DNA from: Alistipes sp.
GTDB lineage: Bacteria > Bacteroidota > Bacteroidia > Bacteroidales > Rikenellaceae
Direction: 5' to 3'
NCBI GenBank assembly: GCA_017504485.1
Contig: JAFVRC010000005.1
Location: 1 to 64,000, forward strand
Length of the DNA: 64,000 bases
Below are positions 35,609-44,502 of the stretch, piece after piece. The position numbers and the translations under genes were made by a program. Each line of letters opens with the position of its first letter. Positions within the stretch are counted from its first letter, which is position 1. The notes beneath the pieces are model-generated. The model worked only from the letters and a program-made list of their open reading frames with translations, made no database searches and was not told where the DNA came from.

Positions 35609-37858
35609 ATGAAGAGACTTTTTACTCCTATAATTACGGCTCTGCTCCTTCTCGCCACAGGATGCAGCAATGCTCCTACCATGTCACAGGAGGAGGCCGA
35701 TGCCTATCGTCGCGCCGACAAACTTATGAAGAAGATGACTCTTCGCGAAAAACTCGGACAGCTCGAGCAGTTCATCACCCGCAAGGGTGTTGTGACGGGC
35801 CCCGAGGGCGTGAAGCGCGACATCGAGAGTGCCATACGCAACGGCGAGGTGGGCTCCTTCCTCTCGGTATTCAACCGCGAGGATAGCCATCGCCTGCAGA
35901 AGATTGCCATCGAGGAGTCGCGCCTCGGTATTCCGCTTATCATCGGCTGCGACATCATTCACGGTTGCCGCATCATCTTCCCCGAGAATCTCGCTATGTC
36001 TTGCTCATGGAACATCGAGGCTATAGAGCACTCGGCACGCATTGCTGCCGAGGAGAGTGCCGCTTCGGGCATCCATTGGACTTTCTCGCCCATGTGCGAC
36101 ATCTCGACAGACCCACGTTGGAGCCGTGTTTCGGAGGGTGCTGGCGAAGATCCGTACCTCGGCGCAAAGATTGCCGCCGCTATGGTGCGTGGCTATCAGG
36201 GCGACGATCTATCGGCTCCTAACACCATCGCTGCGTGCGTAAAGCACTTTGCCGCCTATGGCGCAGCACAGGCAGGCCGCGACTACCACACGGTCGATAT
36301 GTCGGAGCTTATGTTCCGCGATCGCTACCTCCCGCCTTACATTGCGGCATTGGAGGCCGGTGCCGTAACGGTTATGTCGTCGTTCAACGACTTTATGGGC
36401 GTTCCAGCATCGGGCAACCGCTGGTTGTTGCACACTCTTCTGCGCGAGGAGTTGGGATTCACGGGTTTTGTTGTATCGGACTGGAATGCCGTACACGAGA
36501 TGATTATCCACGGCGTGGCGGCCGACGGCAAGGATGCCGCAGAGCTCGCGATGAAGGCGCACCTCAATATGGATATGGTCGGTGGCGACTATATCGCCTA
36601 TGGCGAGGAACTCGTCAAGGAGGGCCGCATATCGGAGAAGCTTATTGACAACTTATGCCGCGAGGTTTTGGCCGTGAAATACCGCCTTGGTCTATTTGAG
36701 GATCCGTACAGATACGGCTCGCAGAATCAGAACGAGGCCTACTATCGCCCCGAGAATATGGAATTTGCCCGCAAGGTGGCCGGCGAATCGATGGTGCTGT
36801 TGAAGAACGACGGCGTGCTACCACTCGCCAAGGATACGAAGATTGCTCTTATCGGCCCATTTGCCGATGCACCGAAGGATCAACTTGGTGCGTGGCGCGG
36901 CAAGGGCGAGCCCGAGCGCTCCATCACTTTCCGTCAGGCTCTCGAGGAGCGTTTCGGCAAACAGAACGTGCTCTACACGAAGGCTTGCGAGTGCGGCAAA
37001 GGCGTCGATAGAGTCGTGGAGGGCGGTATCCGTGAGGCCGTGAAGCTCGCAAAGCAGGCCGACGTTGTGCTCCTCTCGATTGGACTTTCGGGGTGGCATA
37101 GCGGCGAGTCGCGCTCGCGTGCCGAACTTACTGTCCCTGCGCCACAGCAGGAGCTGCTCGATGCACTGAAAAAGACAGGGAAGAAGATTGTCGTACTCCT
37201 CTCGACAGGCCGTGCGATGGATATCCGCAACGAGGTCGAGAAGGCCGATGCGGTGCTCCTCACATGGCACGCCGGCACGATGGCCGGCCCTGCCGTTGCC
37301 GACATCGTTTCGGGCGACACGAACCCTTCGGGCCACCTCACCATCTCGTTCCCTTACAGCGTAGGTCAGGTGCCCGTACACTACAACGCCAAGACCACGG
37401 GCCGCCCGGCCAAGGACCAGTATAAGGCAAGTGGCTACAGCTCGAGCTATGTCGATATCCAGAACGCACCTCTCTTCCCATTCGGCTATGGTTTGAGCTA
37501 TACGGAGTTCGAGTATTCGGACTTGCAGGTACTTACACCGGAGGTTAAGCTCGGTGGCACAGTGAAGGTCAGCGTCAAGGTCAAGAACGTAGGCAAGCGT
37601 GCCGGCGACGATGTAGCGCAGCTCTACATCCGCGATGTTGTGGCCGAGACCACACGCCCTGTCCGCGAGTTGAAGAGCTTCGAGCGCCTCACTCTCGCTG
37701 CCGGCGAAGAGCGAGTTGTCGAGTTCGAGGTTCCAACTTCGGATTTGGCATATTGCCACAGCGACATGAGTTTCAAGGCCGATGCCGGCGACTTTATCGT
37801 ATGGGCAGGTGCCGACTCAAACGCTACGCTCCAGGGCGAGTTCAAGATTGTAGAATAA
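35609..37858 (+). CDS. GH3 family beta-glycosidase lipoprotein
   Basis: A 749-residue protein from the ATG at 35609; an earlier alternative start lies within the terminator. A lipobox LATGC places the acylated Cys at residue 19. The GH3 barrel shows LGIPLIIGCDIIHG, ACVKHFAAYGAAQAGRDYH and the nucleophile region GFVVSDWNAVHEM, with Asp near residue 291. The alpha/beta sandwich domain (SMVLLKNDGVLPL onward) and the C-terminal fibronectin-III-like domain (from about 650) complete the usual BglX layout. It should act on short beta-glycosides in the periplasm. It is the first of three closely spaced genes with GDPD and GlpT, which is unusual company for a glucosidase. Confidence 0.92.
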   Translation: MKRLFTPIITALLLLATGCSNAPTMSQEEADAYRRADKLMKKMTLREKLGQLEQFITRKGVVTGPEGVKRDIESAIRNGEVGSFLSVFNREDSHRLQKIAIEESRLGIPLIIGCDIIHGCRIIFPENLAMSCSWNIEAIEHSARIAAEESAASGIHWTFSPMCDISTDPRWSRVSEGAGEDPYLGAKIAAAMVRGYQGDDLSAPNTIAACVKHFAAYGAAQAGRDYHTVDMSELMFRDRYLPPYIAALEAGAVTVMSSFNDFMGVPASGNRWLLHTLLREELGFTGFVVSDWNAVHEMIIHGVAADGKDAAELAMKAHLNMDMVGGDYIAYGEELVKEGRISEKLIDNLCREVLAVKYRLGLFEDPYRYGSQNQNEAYYRPENMEFARKVAGESMVLLKNDGVLPLAKDTKIALIGPFADAPKDQLGAWRGKGEPERSITFRQALEERFGKQNVLYTKACECGKGVDRVVEGGIREAVKLAKQADVVLLSIGLSGWHSGESRSRAELTVPAPQQELLDALKKTGKKIVVLLSTGRAMDIRNEVEKADAVLLTWHAGTMAGPAVADIVSGDTNPSGHLTISFPYSVGQVPVHYNAKTTGRPAKDQYKASGYSSSYVDIQNAPLFPFGYGLSYTEFEYSDLQVLTPEVKLGGTVKVSVKVKNVGKRAGDDVAQLYIRDVVAETTRPVRELKSFERLTLAAGEERVVEFEVPTSDLAYCHSDMSFKADAGDFIVWAGADSNATLQGEFKIVE

Positions 37859-37879
37859 CAACACACTAAAAAAAGCACT

Positions 37880-38818
37880 ATGAAGAGATACATCATCACA
37901 CTTATGGCCTTGGTCGGCGCTATCGCCTTTGCCTCGGCCGAGAGCCGCGCCGACCGCCTTATTCGCGAACTCAACAACCCGAAGTCGGAGTATGTATTCG
38001 TGGCAGCACACCGCGGCGACTGGCGCAACTTCCCCGAGAATACGCTGGAGGCCGTCGAATCGGCTATCCGCATGGGATGCGACATCGTCGAAGTTGACGT
38101 ACATCGCACAGCCGACGGCCACCTTGTATGTATGCACGACCGTACCATCAACCGCACGACAAACGGCAAGGGCCGCATCAAGGAGCTGACGCTCGACTCT
38201 ATCCGCAACTGCAAGATTCGCACGGGCCACAACCGCCGCACGAGTCGCTATAAGGTGCCTACACTCGAAGAGATGCTCGACGTATGCCGCGGCCGTGTGC
38301 TTATCAATATCGACAAAGGCTGGGACTACTACGACCAGATTCTCGCTATGTTGAAGGAGCGCGGGATGACCAACCACGTCATCATCAAGAGCAGCAAGTC
38401 GCCCGAGCTTGTCAAGGCGCACCTCGCAGCTCACAGCGAGAACATGCTCTATATGCCTGTCATCAACTACACCTACAATGGTTGGATAGAGAAGAGGCAT
38501 CGTCAGCTCTTCAAAGACTACCTCAACAGTTCACTCCCGATGATTGCCTACGAAATTTGCTGGGATGGCACGATGAAGGACGAGCACAAGATCTTCGAGC
38601 AGGTGGCCGCCAATGGCAAACGCATCTGGGTTAATACCTTGTGGGATTCGATTTGCGGAGGCACGGAGAAAGGCTTGGAGGATGACCGCGCCGTATGGGG
38701 AAACGAAGAGGCCATCTACGGTAAGGTGCTCGCCACAGGAGCTTCGATGATTCAGAGCGACCGCCCGGAACTTCTGATTAAGTATCTCGAATCGAAGGGC
38801 CGCAGAACACTCAAATAG
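37880..38818 (+). CDS. exported glycerophosphodiester phosphodiesterase family protein
   Basis: A 312-residue protein with a signal peptide ending near residue 20. The TIM-barrel GDPD signature is complete: AAHRGDWRNFPENTLEA with catalytic His44, CDIVEVDVHRTADGHLVCMHD with the metal-binding Glu and Asp and the second His, and VLINIDKGWDYY. It hydrolyses glycerophosphodiesters to sn-glycerol 3-phosphate and an alcohol, here probably in the periplasm. The next gene (30 nt on) is a GlpT-like importer, so product and transporter are matched. It begins 21 nt after the GH3 gene. Confidence 0.9.
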   Translation: MKRYIITLMALVGAIAFASAESRADRLIRELNNPKSEYVFVAAHRGDWRNFPENTLEAVESAIRMGCDIVEVDVHRTADGHLVCMHDRTINRTTNGKGRIKELTLDSIRNCKIRTGHNRRTSRYKVPTLEEMLDVCRGRVLINIDKGWDYYDQILAMLKERGMTNHVIIKSSKSPELVKAHLAAHSENMLYMPVINYTYNGWIEKRHRQLFKDYLNSSLPMIAYEICWDGTMKDEHKIFEQVAANGKRIWVNTLWDSICGGTEKGLEDDRAVWGNEEAIYGKVLATGASMIQSDRPELLIKYLESKGRRTLK

Positions 38819-38848
38819 GCATACGCAACTCAAAAACAACAGTTGGAC

Positions 38849-40264
38849 ATGATAAAGCGTTTCAAGCAATTTTACAGCATCAGCAAGGCAAAGCCTCTGC
38901 GCACAGACCTCGACAAACAGGGGCAGCACAAGTACCACCGCTCGTTGGCGCTTCAATCATTCGTGGCAGGTACGCTCGGTTATAGTCTCTATTATGTATG
39001 TCGTACGTCGCTCAACGTGATGAAGAAGCCGATCCTCGACAGCGGAATGCTCGATGCTACGCAGTTGGGTATCATCGGTTCGGCACTCCTCTTCGCCTAC
39101 GCAATAGGCAAGCTCGTCAATGGTTTTATCGCCGACCACTGCAACATCAAGCGGTTTATGGCTACGGGACTGCTCGTCTCGACATTGGCCAACCTTACGA
39201 TGGGTATAGTCGGCATCTTCGGCTCGAACAACGAGTTTGTCGGCGAGGCGATGATTCCTTCGGCCGTCACATTCATTATCTTTGCGGTGATGTGGGGCAT
39301 CAACGGCTGGTCGCAGTCGATGGGTGCTGCGCCTGCAATTATCGCCCTCTCACGTTGGTTTCCACTCTCGCGCCGCGGCACCTTCTACGGTTTCTTCTCG
39401 GCCAGCCATAACATTGGCGAGTGGCTCTCCTTCATCTTCGTAGGAGCTATCGTTGCCGCCTCGGGCTGGCAGTGGGGCTTCTTCGGAGCGGCCATCGCCG
39501 GAACTATCGGCATCGTCATCATCCTCTTTATGATGCACGACACGCCGGAGAGCAAGGGACTGCCATCAATCGAGGAGCTCTCAAACGAGAAGCCGAGCGA
39601 GCATGCCGCTGCCTCGGCCAAGGAGGCACAGCGACTTGCATTGCGCACCCCTGCCGTATGGATTTTGGCCCTTGCCTCGGCATTTATGTATATATCGCGC
39701 TACTCGCTCAACTCGTGGGGCATCCTCTTCCTTCAGGAGGAGAAGGGCTTCCCACTCGAGAGTGCCACCTTCATCATCTCGATTAATGCCTTGTTGGGTA
39801 TCGTCGGTACGGTGCTGGCAGGCTGGATGTCCGACGTGCTCTTCAAGGGCGACCGCAAGGGTCCTGCTCTCGTATCGGGCATTATGCTTTCGGCGTCGTA
39901 CATCCTATTTATCTATGGAGGCAACGCCTATTGGATAAATATCGCCTCGATGGTGCTCTTCGGCATCGCTATCGGCGTGCTAATTGCCTTCCTCGGGGGC
40001 CTTATGGCCGTAGATATCGTTCCGCGCAAGGCTACGGGTGCCGCCCTCGGCATTGTGGGCTGCGCAAGCTATATCGCTGCAGGCATTCAGGATGTAGTGA
40101 GCGGATGGCTTATCGACAACAACATCACCGAGACCATCAATGAGCTCGGCGAGACGGTCAAGCACTACGACTTCTCGCAGGCGGCCATCTTTTGGATTGG
40201 CGCCTCGGTAGTATCATTCCTGCTACCGCTTCTCAACTGGCGACACAAGGTGCAGGAGGAGTAA
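38849..40264 (+). CDS. glpT: GlpT/UhpT-family organophosphate:phosphate antiporter
   Basis: A 471-residue, roughly 12-helix MFS protein from the ATG at 38849. The N-terminus has a long amphipathic cytoplasmic stretch, then LGYSLYYVCRTSLNVMKKPIL, with the conserved Arg used for phosphate binding in helix 1. The loop KLVNGFIADHCNIKRFMATG is the MFS signature between helices 2 and 3. The second half contains YISRYSLNSWGILFLQEEKG with the matching Arg of helix 7. The family exchanges inorganic phosphate for glycerol 3-phosphate or hexose phosphates. Following the GDPD gene, glycerol 3-phosphate is the favoured substrate. Confidence 0.88.
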   Translation: MIKRFKQFYSISKAKPLRTDLDKQGQHKYHRSLALQSFVAGTLGYSLYYVCRTSLNVMKKPILDSGMLDATQLGIIGSALLFAYAIGKLVNGFIADHCNIKRFMATGLLVSTLANLTMGIVGIFGSNNEFVGEAMIPSAVTFIIFAVMWGINGWSQSMGAAPAIIALSRWFPLSRRGTFYGFFSASHNIGEWLSFIFVGAIVAASGWQWGFFGAAIAGTIGIVIILFMMHDTPESKGLPSIEELSNEKPSEHAAASAKEAQRLALRTPAVWILALASAFMYISRYSLNSWGILFLQEEKGFPLESATFIISINALLGIVGTVLAGWMSDVLFKGDRKGPALVSGIMLSASYILFIYGGNAYWINIASMVLFGIAIGVLIAFLGGLMAVDIVPRKATGAALGIVGCASYIAAGIQDVVSGWLIDNNITETINELGETVKHYDFSQAAIFWIGASVVSFLLPLLNWRHKVQEE

Positions 40265-40285
40265 TCCGCACCGCGTTCCACAAGC

Positions 40286-40330
40286 AGAGGGGCTGTCGCA
40301 ACCGTTTGGTTGGACAGCCCCTCTTTTTTT
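40286..40330 (+). terminator. intrinsic terminator after the GH3-GDPD-GlpT operon
   Basis: A 12-bp perfect stem (40286-40297 and 40313-40324) followed by a T run to 40330. The next 180 bases up to the following promoter hold no recognisable feature. Confidence 0.85.
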
Positions 40331-40516
40331 CGACAGTAGTTGCATTTTTATCAGCTAAGTGGCATGCCACTATTCAACAGCGTTGCGTATATCCACCGAG
40401 ATATAGCACTCTTTTCTATTAAGAACCAATTTATAATCTTTGTTGATTATCAGGCCTGGTGCATCAGAGAAATTAACTTACCTATTTTTTTTATCGTCCA
40501 AGGTAGCGACTTGGCA

Positions 40517-40524
40517 TATTTTTG
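40517..40524 (+). promoter_or_regulatory. -7 promoter element before the receiver-like gene
   Basis: TATTTTTG matches TAnnTTTG. No good TTTG is found at the usual distance upstream. It suits a start near 40530, shortly before the ATG at 40557. Confidence 0.45.
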
Positions 40525-40556
40525 GCTTGGGGTGGATAGCTTTATCTATATTCGAA

Positions 40557-40910
40557 ATGAGAAGAGTTATTATCCACTCCGCCTCGGCCGAGTTTAGGAG
40601 GCTGCTGCGGGGATTGCTGGTTGATGCAGATTGCAACATCGAGCATATCGCCTCACGCGAGGCACTGCTCGATGCCTGTCGCGATATGCAGTGCGACCTT
40701 ATTATGACCGACGACGTGCGTATGTTTCAGTCGGGCGACGACGTGGCATGCGCCCTGCAAAGGGTACATCTGCCACGCATCGTATTGCTGTCGCACGATG
40801 CGAGTGAAGATACGGTACTCGCACTACTCGAGGGGTGTGTGAGTCGCTATGTTGTACTGCCCTGCGAGCCGTCACGCCTGCGACGTATGGCTATGCAGTG
40901 CATAGAGTAG
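40557..40910 (+). CDS. degenerate CheY-like receiver domain protein
   Basis: A 117-residue protein from the ATG at 40557. Its secondary-structure pattern follows a response-regulator receiver: RRVIIHSASAEFRRLL (beta1-alpha1), CDLIMTDDVRM (beta3 with a candidate phosphoacceptor Asp near 53-54), RIVLLSHDASED (beta4 with the Ser/Thr position) and SRYVVLPCEPSRLRRM (beta5). The acidic pair after beta1 is replaced by Ser-Ala and the invariant Lys of the KP motif is absent (LPCEP). Phosphorylation-dependent switching is therefore doubtful. No output domain or kinase is nearby. It starts a three-gene set with the HEAT-repeat and GT2-like genes (6-nt gap). Confidence 0.6.
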   Translation: MRRVIIHSASAEFRRLLRGLLVDADCNIEHIASREALLDACRDMQCDLIMTDDVRMFQSGDDVACALQRVHLPRIVLLSHDASEDTVLALLEGCVSRYVVLPCEPSRLRRMAMQCIE

Positions 40911-40916
40911 AGCACT

Positions 40917-41858
40917 ATGGAGAGGTTTGCCGACTTATCGCTCGATACGATGATGGCCGTAGTAGCCATATTGGGCGTATTGTGCCTTCTATTGAACGTA
41001 AAGCGTATGATGTGGCTTGCCGAGCGACGGTTACGCCTACAAGCTATCGGTGAGGTGGCCGAACTTGTCGGAGCTGCCGATGCTCCGTGCTACCGCACGA
41101 TTGATGCCTTGGTCGAGCGATATCCGTCATCAATTCTGTCCGAGGCACTATCCGAAGTTGCGGAGCATATATGCGGCATACGGCTCTACCGTGTGGCGAT
41201 GATTGCCGAGCGCAGCGGCATCTACGAATATCTGCAACGCAAGGCGGCGTGCAACACCTCGCTACAACGTGCACGTTATCTGGCTCTGCTCGCCAAGTTC
41301 CCACTCTCGCGCCGCTATGGCGACTATGTGGCTATGTACCTCGACGACAGCGACAGCCGTGTGCGCTTCTACGCCTTTGTCGTACAACTCGTTGCCGACT
41401 CCGAGGCTGCAGTACGGCGACTCGCAGCCTTCGACCGTATGCTCGCGCCCTTCGAACTTGCCACACTGCTCTACCTTCTACGCCGCGGCGACTCGCCGAT
41501 AGCCTACACGCCGCTGTTGTGCTCCGAGAGTTGCAATCTGCGAATGCTCGGTATGATGGTCGCAAGTCACTTTGGCGACACAGAGTGCGAGTCGCTGCTC
41601 CACAAGATTGTAGGGCGCGATGACGACACCTCGGTCGAGGCCCTCTATGCTCTCGCCTCAATACGTGGAAGCGTGGCACACGACGACGTGCGACACCTCG
41701 TAAACCGCTTATCGGCGCCACGACGGCGCTCGCTTTGTCGCCGCCTTGCTCACGAGGGGTACTCCTGCAAAGCCATCGAGTCGCTTCTCGACACGCACGA
41801 ACAGCAATACTTCGAAGAGTTATCCAACTCCTATAAACGACCTATATTATGCAGCTAA
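40917..41858 (+). CDS. membrane-anchored HEAT-repeat protein
   Basis: A 313-residue protein. One hydrophobic segment at about residues 11-28 (MMAVVAILGVLCLLLNV) is followed by a basic stretch. The remainder is all-helical and Leu/Ala/Arg-rich with HEAT-like pairs such as RARYLALLAKF, DSDSRVRFYAFVVQL, CNLRMLGMMVASHFGD and TSVEALYALASIRG. The repeats should form a cytoplasmic protein-binding scaffold. It has no enzymatic motif. It overlaps the following gene by 10 nt and follows the receiver-like gene by 6 nt, so the three proteins are probably made together and may form one complex. Confidence 0.7.
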   Translation: MERFADLSLDTMMAVVAILGVLCLLLNVKRMMWLAERRLRLQAIGEVAELVGAADAPCYRTIDALVERYPSSILSEALSEVAEHICGIRLYRVAMIAERSGIYEYLQRKAACNTSLQRARYLALLAKFPLSRRYGDYVAMYLDDSDSRVRFYAFVVQLVADSEAAVRRLAAFDRMLAPFELATLLYLLRRGDSPIAYTPLLCSESCNLRMLGMMVASHFGDTECESLLHKIVGRDDDTSVEALYALASIRGSVAHDDVRHLVNRLSAPRRRSLCRRLAHEGYSCKAIESLLDTHEQQYFEELSNSYKRPILCS

Positions 41859-42757
41859 TTGCCCTTCTACTCTTCATCGTCGCGCTACTACTGCTCGTCG
41901 GGGCTCTCGTCTCGGCATGGCGACGACGCGACATATCGGCCGACAAACTCTTCGACGTTGAGCATACGTTGCTACGCAATCGTGTGGCCAACATAGGGGT
42001 TTCGATGGTACTCCTCGCACCGCGCAGTATCGAAGCTATTACCAATCTGCTCAATACGCTCTACCCTGCAACTGAGCTTGTTGTGACAATCGACTCGCAT
42101 CGCCAAAATGCGCTGCTGCGCCGCCTCATCGAGCGTTATGCGATGATTGGTGTAGAACATCGCCACCTCATCGGCTGCAATAGTCATGTTACGGGGCTCT
42201 ACCGCTCACGTCGTCGCGCCTTTCGGCAGCTGGTGGTCATAGAGACGGAAGAGGCCGAAATGAGCTTCGAGGTTGCCGTTGCCGCAGCAACCTACGACCA
42301 TATACTCCGCGTGCCGCGCGGTGCCGTGCTCGAGGAGCACGCCGTAGGGCGTATGGTTGCCGAACTTGGGAGTGCCGAGAGTATAGCAACAACAGGAGTT
42401 GTGTCGCTGACGGGAGCTACATTGCAACTTATGCCTCGCACGGGCGATAATAACATAGGTATAAGATATGTGGTGCGCCCCTTGGCATGGTACGATACAC
42501 GGCCCGCCTACGCACTCTTCGCAGCCATTGGCATTACGCTCGGCACTGCCGCCTTGGCACTGCTCACGAAGGAGCCGCTGGCGAGCGCCGCGGCTATGTC
42601 GCTTTGTGGTGTGCTACTCTGTGCGATGTGCGTTGCTGCGCGTATGTTGTCGCAAAAGTCGCTTCTTCGAACATTCTCGGCTGTCGTTGAAAATTTTTAT
42701 GAGGATTTACTCGTTTATATGAAGAAAATATCGTACCTTTACTTACGCAAACTTTAA
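41849..42757 (+). CDS. membrane protein resembling a GT2 glycosyltransferase without a DXD motif
   Basis: A 302-residue protein. It has an N-terminal helix (about 3-24), a cytosolic domain (30-205) and two helices near 220-265. The cytosolic part follows a GT-A order: SMVLLAPRSIEAITNLLNTL and LVVTIDSH look like the donor-binding start. The segment YDHILRVPRGAVLEEHAVGRM aligns by eye with the place where GT2 enzymes have LD-x-D followed by L..DAL..M, but all acidic residues of that motif are missing. The QXXRW-type acceptor region of cellulose/PNAG synthases is not visible. It may be a non-catalytic partner of an unlinked synthase. Family assignment is my inference from pattern, not a match I could compute. 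Confidence 0.5.
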   Translation: MQLIALLLFIVALLLLVGALVSAWRRRDISADKLFDVEHTLLRNRVANIGVSMVLLAPRSIEAITNLLNTLYPATELVVTIDSHRQNALLRRLIERYAMIGVEHRHLIGCNSHVTGLYRSRRRAFRQLVVIETEEAEMSFEVAVAAATYDHILRVPRGAVLEEHAVGRMVAELGSAESIATTGVVSLTGATLQLMPRTGDNNIGIRYVVRPLAWYDTRPAYALFAAIGITLGTAALALLTKEPLASAAAMSLCGVLLCAMCVAARMLSQKSLLRTFSAVVENFYEDLLVYMKKISYLYLRKL

Positions 42758-42766
42758 AACGTAGTT

Positions 42767-43600
42767 ATGCTCACATCAGACATTTGCGCCTACCTTCTGC
42801 CGCGAGCCTTCAATGCCGCTGTGCGTGCCGGTGCCGAGATTATGAAGGTCTATAACAGCAGTGATGATTATGACATCACTGTCAAGGTAGATAATACCCC
42901 ACTGACGATTGCCGACCGCCTCGCGCACAACAAGATAAAGGAGGTCTTGGGCGACACGCGCATACCTATTCTCTCGGAGGAGGGGCGCGAGATGCTCTAC
43001 GACGAGCGTCGCAATTGGGAACTCTTTTGGTTGGTCGATCCCCTCGACGGCACTGTCGAGTTCATCAAGCGCAACAACGAATTCACCGTCAACATAGCCC
43101 TTATGGCCGACAATAGGGCACTCTGCTCGGTCATATATGTTCCATATCTGGCCAAGGCCTATATTGCCGAGCGTGGCTCCGGTGCCCACCTTTTGTGCTC
43201 TATCGAGCCGAGCAGCGACGCATCATACACCTACGAGCAGCTACACTCGGCAGCCACACTGCTGCCTCTCGCCGAGGCTGCACATACGCCATTCCGTGTC
43301 GCCGTGTCGCGCTCTCACCAGACGGCCGAGACCGAGCAGTGTGTGGCCAACATGCGTTCGCAGCACCCCGACCTCGAAGTTATCGAGCAGGGCAGCTCCT
43401 ACAAGTTCTGCCTTCTGGCCGAGGGGCGTATCGACTACTACCCTCGTACCACACACACCTACGAGTGGGACACTGCAGCTGCCGAACTTATACTCTCCGA
43501 AGCCGGGGGCCTCACGCGCACGCTGCCCGAGTACTCCGAGTTACACTACAACAAGGAGGATCTGCACAACCCGTGGTTCGAGTGCTTCGCCCGAAAATAG
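42767..43600 (+). CDS. cysQ: 3'(2'),5'-bisphosphate nucleotidase CysQ
   Basis: A 277-residue inositol-monophosphatase-fold enzyme. It has TVKVDNTPLTIADRLA near the N-terminus, LSEEGRE with metal-binding glutamates (71-72), WLVDPLDGTVEFIKRN (about 88-103), and the C-terminal HTYEWDTAAAELILSEAGG motif. The PLDGT-EFI form is typical of CysQ. It hydrolyses PAP/PAPS during sulfur metabolism. It starts 9 nt after the GT2-like gene, so it may share that promoter, though functional connection is not apparent. A terminator follows. Confidence 0.92.
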   Translation: MLTSDICAYLLPRAFNAAVRAGAEIMKVYNSSDDYDITVKVDNTPLTIADRLAHNKIKEVLGDTRIPILSEEGREMLYDERRNWELFWLVDPLDGTVEFIKRNNEFTVNIALMADNRALCSVIYVPYLAKAYIAERGSGAHLLCSIEPSSDASYTYEQLHSAATLLPLAEAAHTPFRVAVSRSHQTAETEQCVANMRSQHPDLEVIEQGSSYKFCLLAEGRIDYYPRTTHTYEWDTAAAELILSEAGGLTRTLPEYSELHYNKEDLHNPWFECFARK

Positions 43601-43618
43601 GGTTGCCATCAACATTTT

Positions 43619-43650
43619 GCGGTCTTTGCCTATGCAGAGGCCGCTTTTTT
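43619..43650 (+). terminator. intrinsic terminator after cysQ
   Basis: An 11-position stem between 43619-43629 and 43634-43644, with two non-Watson-Crick positions, followed by six T residues. Confidence 0.7.
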
Positions 43651-43715
43651 ATGCGGCAACAAGAACAAAAAGCAGAAAAATTTGGATTTTAGTTTTTTAT
43701 TACGATTTTTATTCG

Positions 43716-43723
43716 TATATTTG
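43716..43723 (+). promoter_or_regulatory. -7 promoter element of rplU-rpmA
   Basis: TATATTTG (43716-43723) fits TAnnTTTG; TTTT occupies the -33 position at a 19-nt spacing. The start would be near 43728, about 37 nt before rplU. Confidence 0.55.
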
Positions 43724-43764
43724 CGGGCTGAATTATTAGTTCAACACAAAACAATTTAAGTTAA

Positions 43765-44076
43765 ATGTTTGTAATAGTAGAGATTGCAGGTCAGCAGTTC
43801 AAGGCTGAGAAAGGTCGTAAGCTCTTTGTTCACCGTCTTGCGGGCGAGGTAGATTCGTCTGTGAGCTTCGACAAGGTCCTGCTCGTAGAGAACGGCGGTC
43901 AGGTTAAGGTTGGCGCACCTGTTGTAAAAGGCGCTAGCGTAAAGTGTAAGATTCTCAAGCACCTGAAGGACGACAAGGTCTTGGTGTTTAAGAAGAAGCG
44001 CAGAACTGGTTATCAGAAGTGCAACGGTCATCGCCAGTACCTGTCGCAGATTTTGATTGAGGACATTGTTGCATAA
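43765..44076 (+). CDS. rplU: 50S ribosomal protein L21
   Basis: A 103-residue protein with the standard L21 beginning [20 protein letters not shown], a central [19 protein letters not shown] and the basic [21 protein letters not shown] end that contacts 23S rRNA. Length is normal. It is followed by rpmA after 23 nt, the conserved pairing in most bacteria. Confidence 0.98.
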   Translation: MFVIVEIAGQQFKAEKGRKLFVHRLAGEVDSSVSFDKVLLVENGGQVKVGAPVVKGASVKCKILKHLKDDKVLVFKKKRRTGYQKCNGHRQYLSQILIEDIVA

Positions 44077-44099
44077 CCCTAAAAAACTGTTAGAGAAGT

Positions 44100-44357
44100 A
44101 TGGCACACAAAAAAGGTGTAGGTAGTTCGAAGAACGGCCGTGAGTCGGAGAGCAAACGACTCGGTTTGAAGCTTTTCGGTGGTCAGTTTGCTAAGGCAGG
44201 CAACATCATCGTTCGTCAGCGTGGTACTGTTCACAACGCAGGTGAGAACGTAGGTATGGGCAAGGATCATACCCTCTTCGCACTCGTTGATGGTACGGTA
44301 GTCTTCACCAAGAAGACTAACAACCGCTCGTATGTAAGCGTTAAGCCGCTCGCATAA
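44100..44357 (+). CDS. rpmA: 50S ribosomal protein L27
   Basis: An 85-residue protein with [23 protein letters not shown]-like [19 protein letters not shown] and [20 protein letters not shown]-type signature in slightly varied form. The N-terminus begins directly with the mature L27 sequence; there is no cleavable extension of the Firmicutes type. It functions near the peptidyl-transferase centre. It ends the rplU operon with a strong terminator behind it. Confidence 0.98.
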   Translation: MAHKKGVGSSKNGRESESKRLGLKLFGGQFAKAGNIIVRQRGTVHNAGENVGMGKDHTLFALVDGTVVFTKKTNNRSYVSVKPLA

Positions 44358-44380
44358 TCGGCGTAATAAACGCTTTGCAC

Positions 44381-44418
44381 ACAAGTGAGTGTCCTGCGGG
44401 ACGCTCACTTGTTTTTTT
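44381..44418 (+). terminator. intrinsic terminator after rpmA
   Basis: A 14-bp stem with one G-U pair (44381-44394 and 44399-44412) and a seven-base T run. Confidence 0.85.
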
Positions 44419-44471
44419 ATTACCTAACAATACTAAAATCCACCTCATCCTATCTTATTTTATCTATTTTT

Positions 44472-44502
44472 TTTGTTTTTATATGACTATTTCGTATTTT
44501 TG
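44472..44502 (+). promoter_or_regulatory. consensus promoter of the FAD oxidoreductase pair
   Basis: TTTG (44472-44475), a 19-nt spacer and TATTTTTG (44495-44502) match the consensus perfectly. Transcription from about 44508 excludes any start upstream of it and supports the ATG at 44542. Confidence 0.72.

Noticed and set aside
40331-40516. tRNA or small RNA between the GlpT terminator and the receiver-like gene
   Set aside because: No cloverleaf, T-loop GTTCRA or terminator-associated stem could be found.
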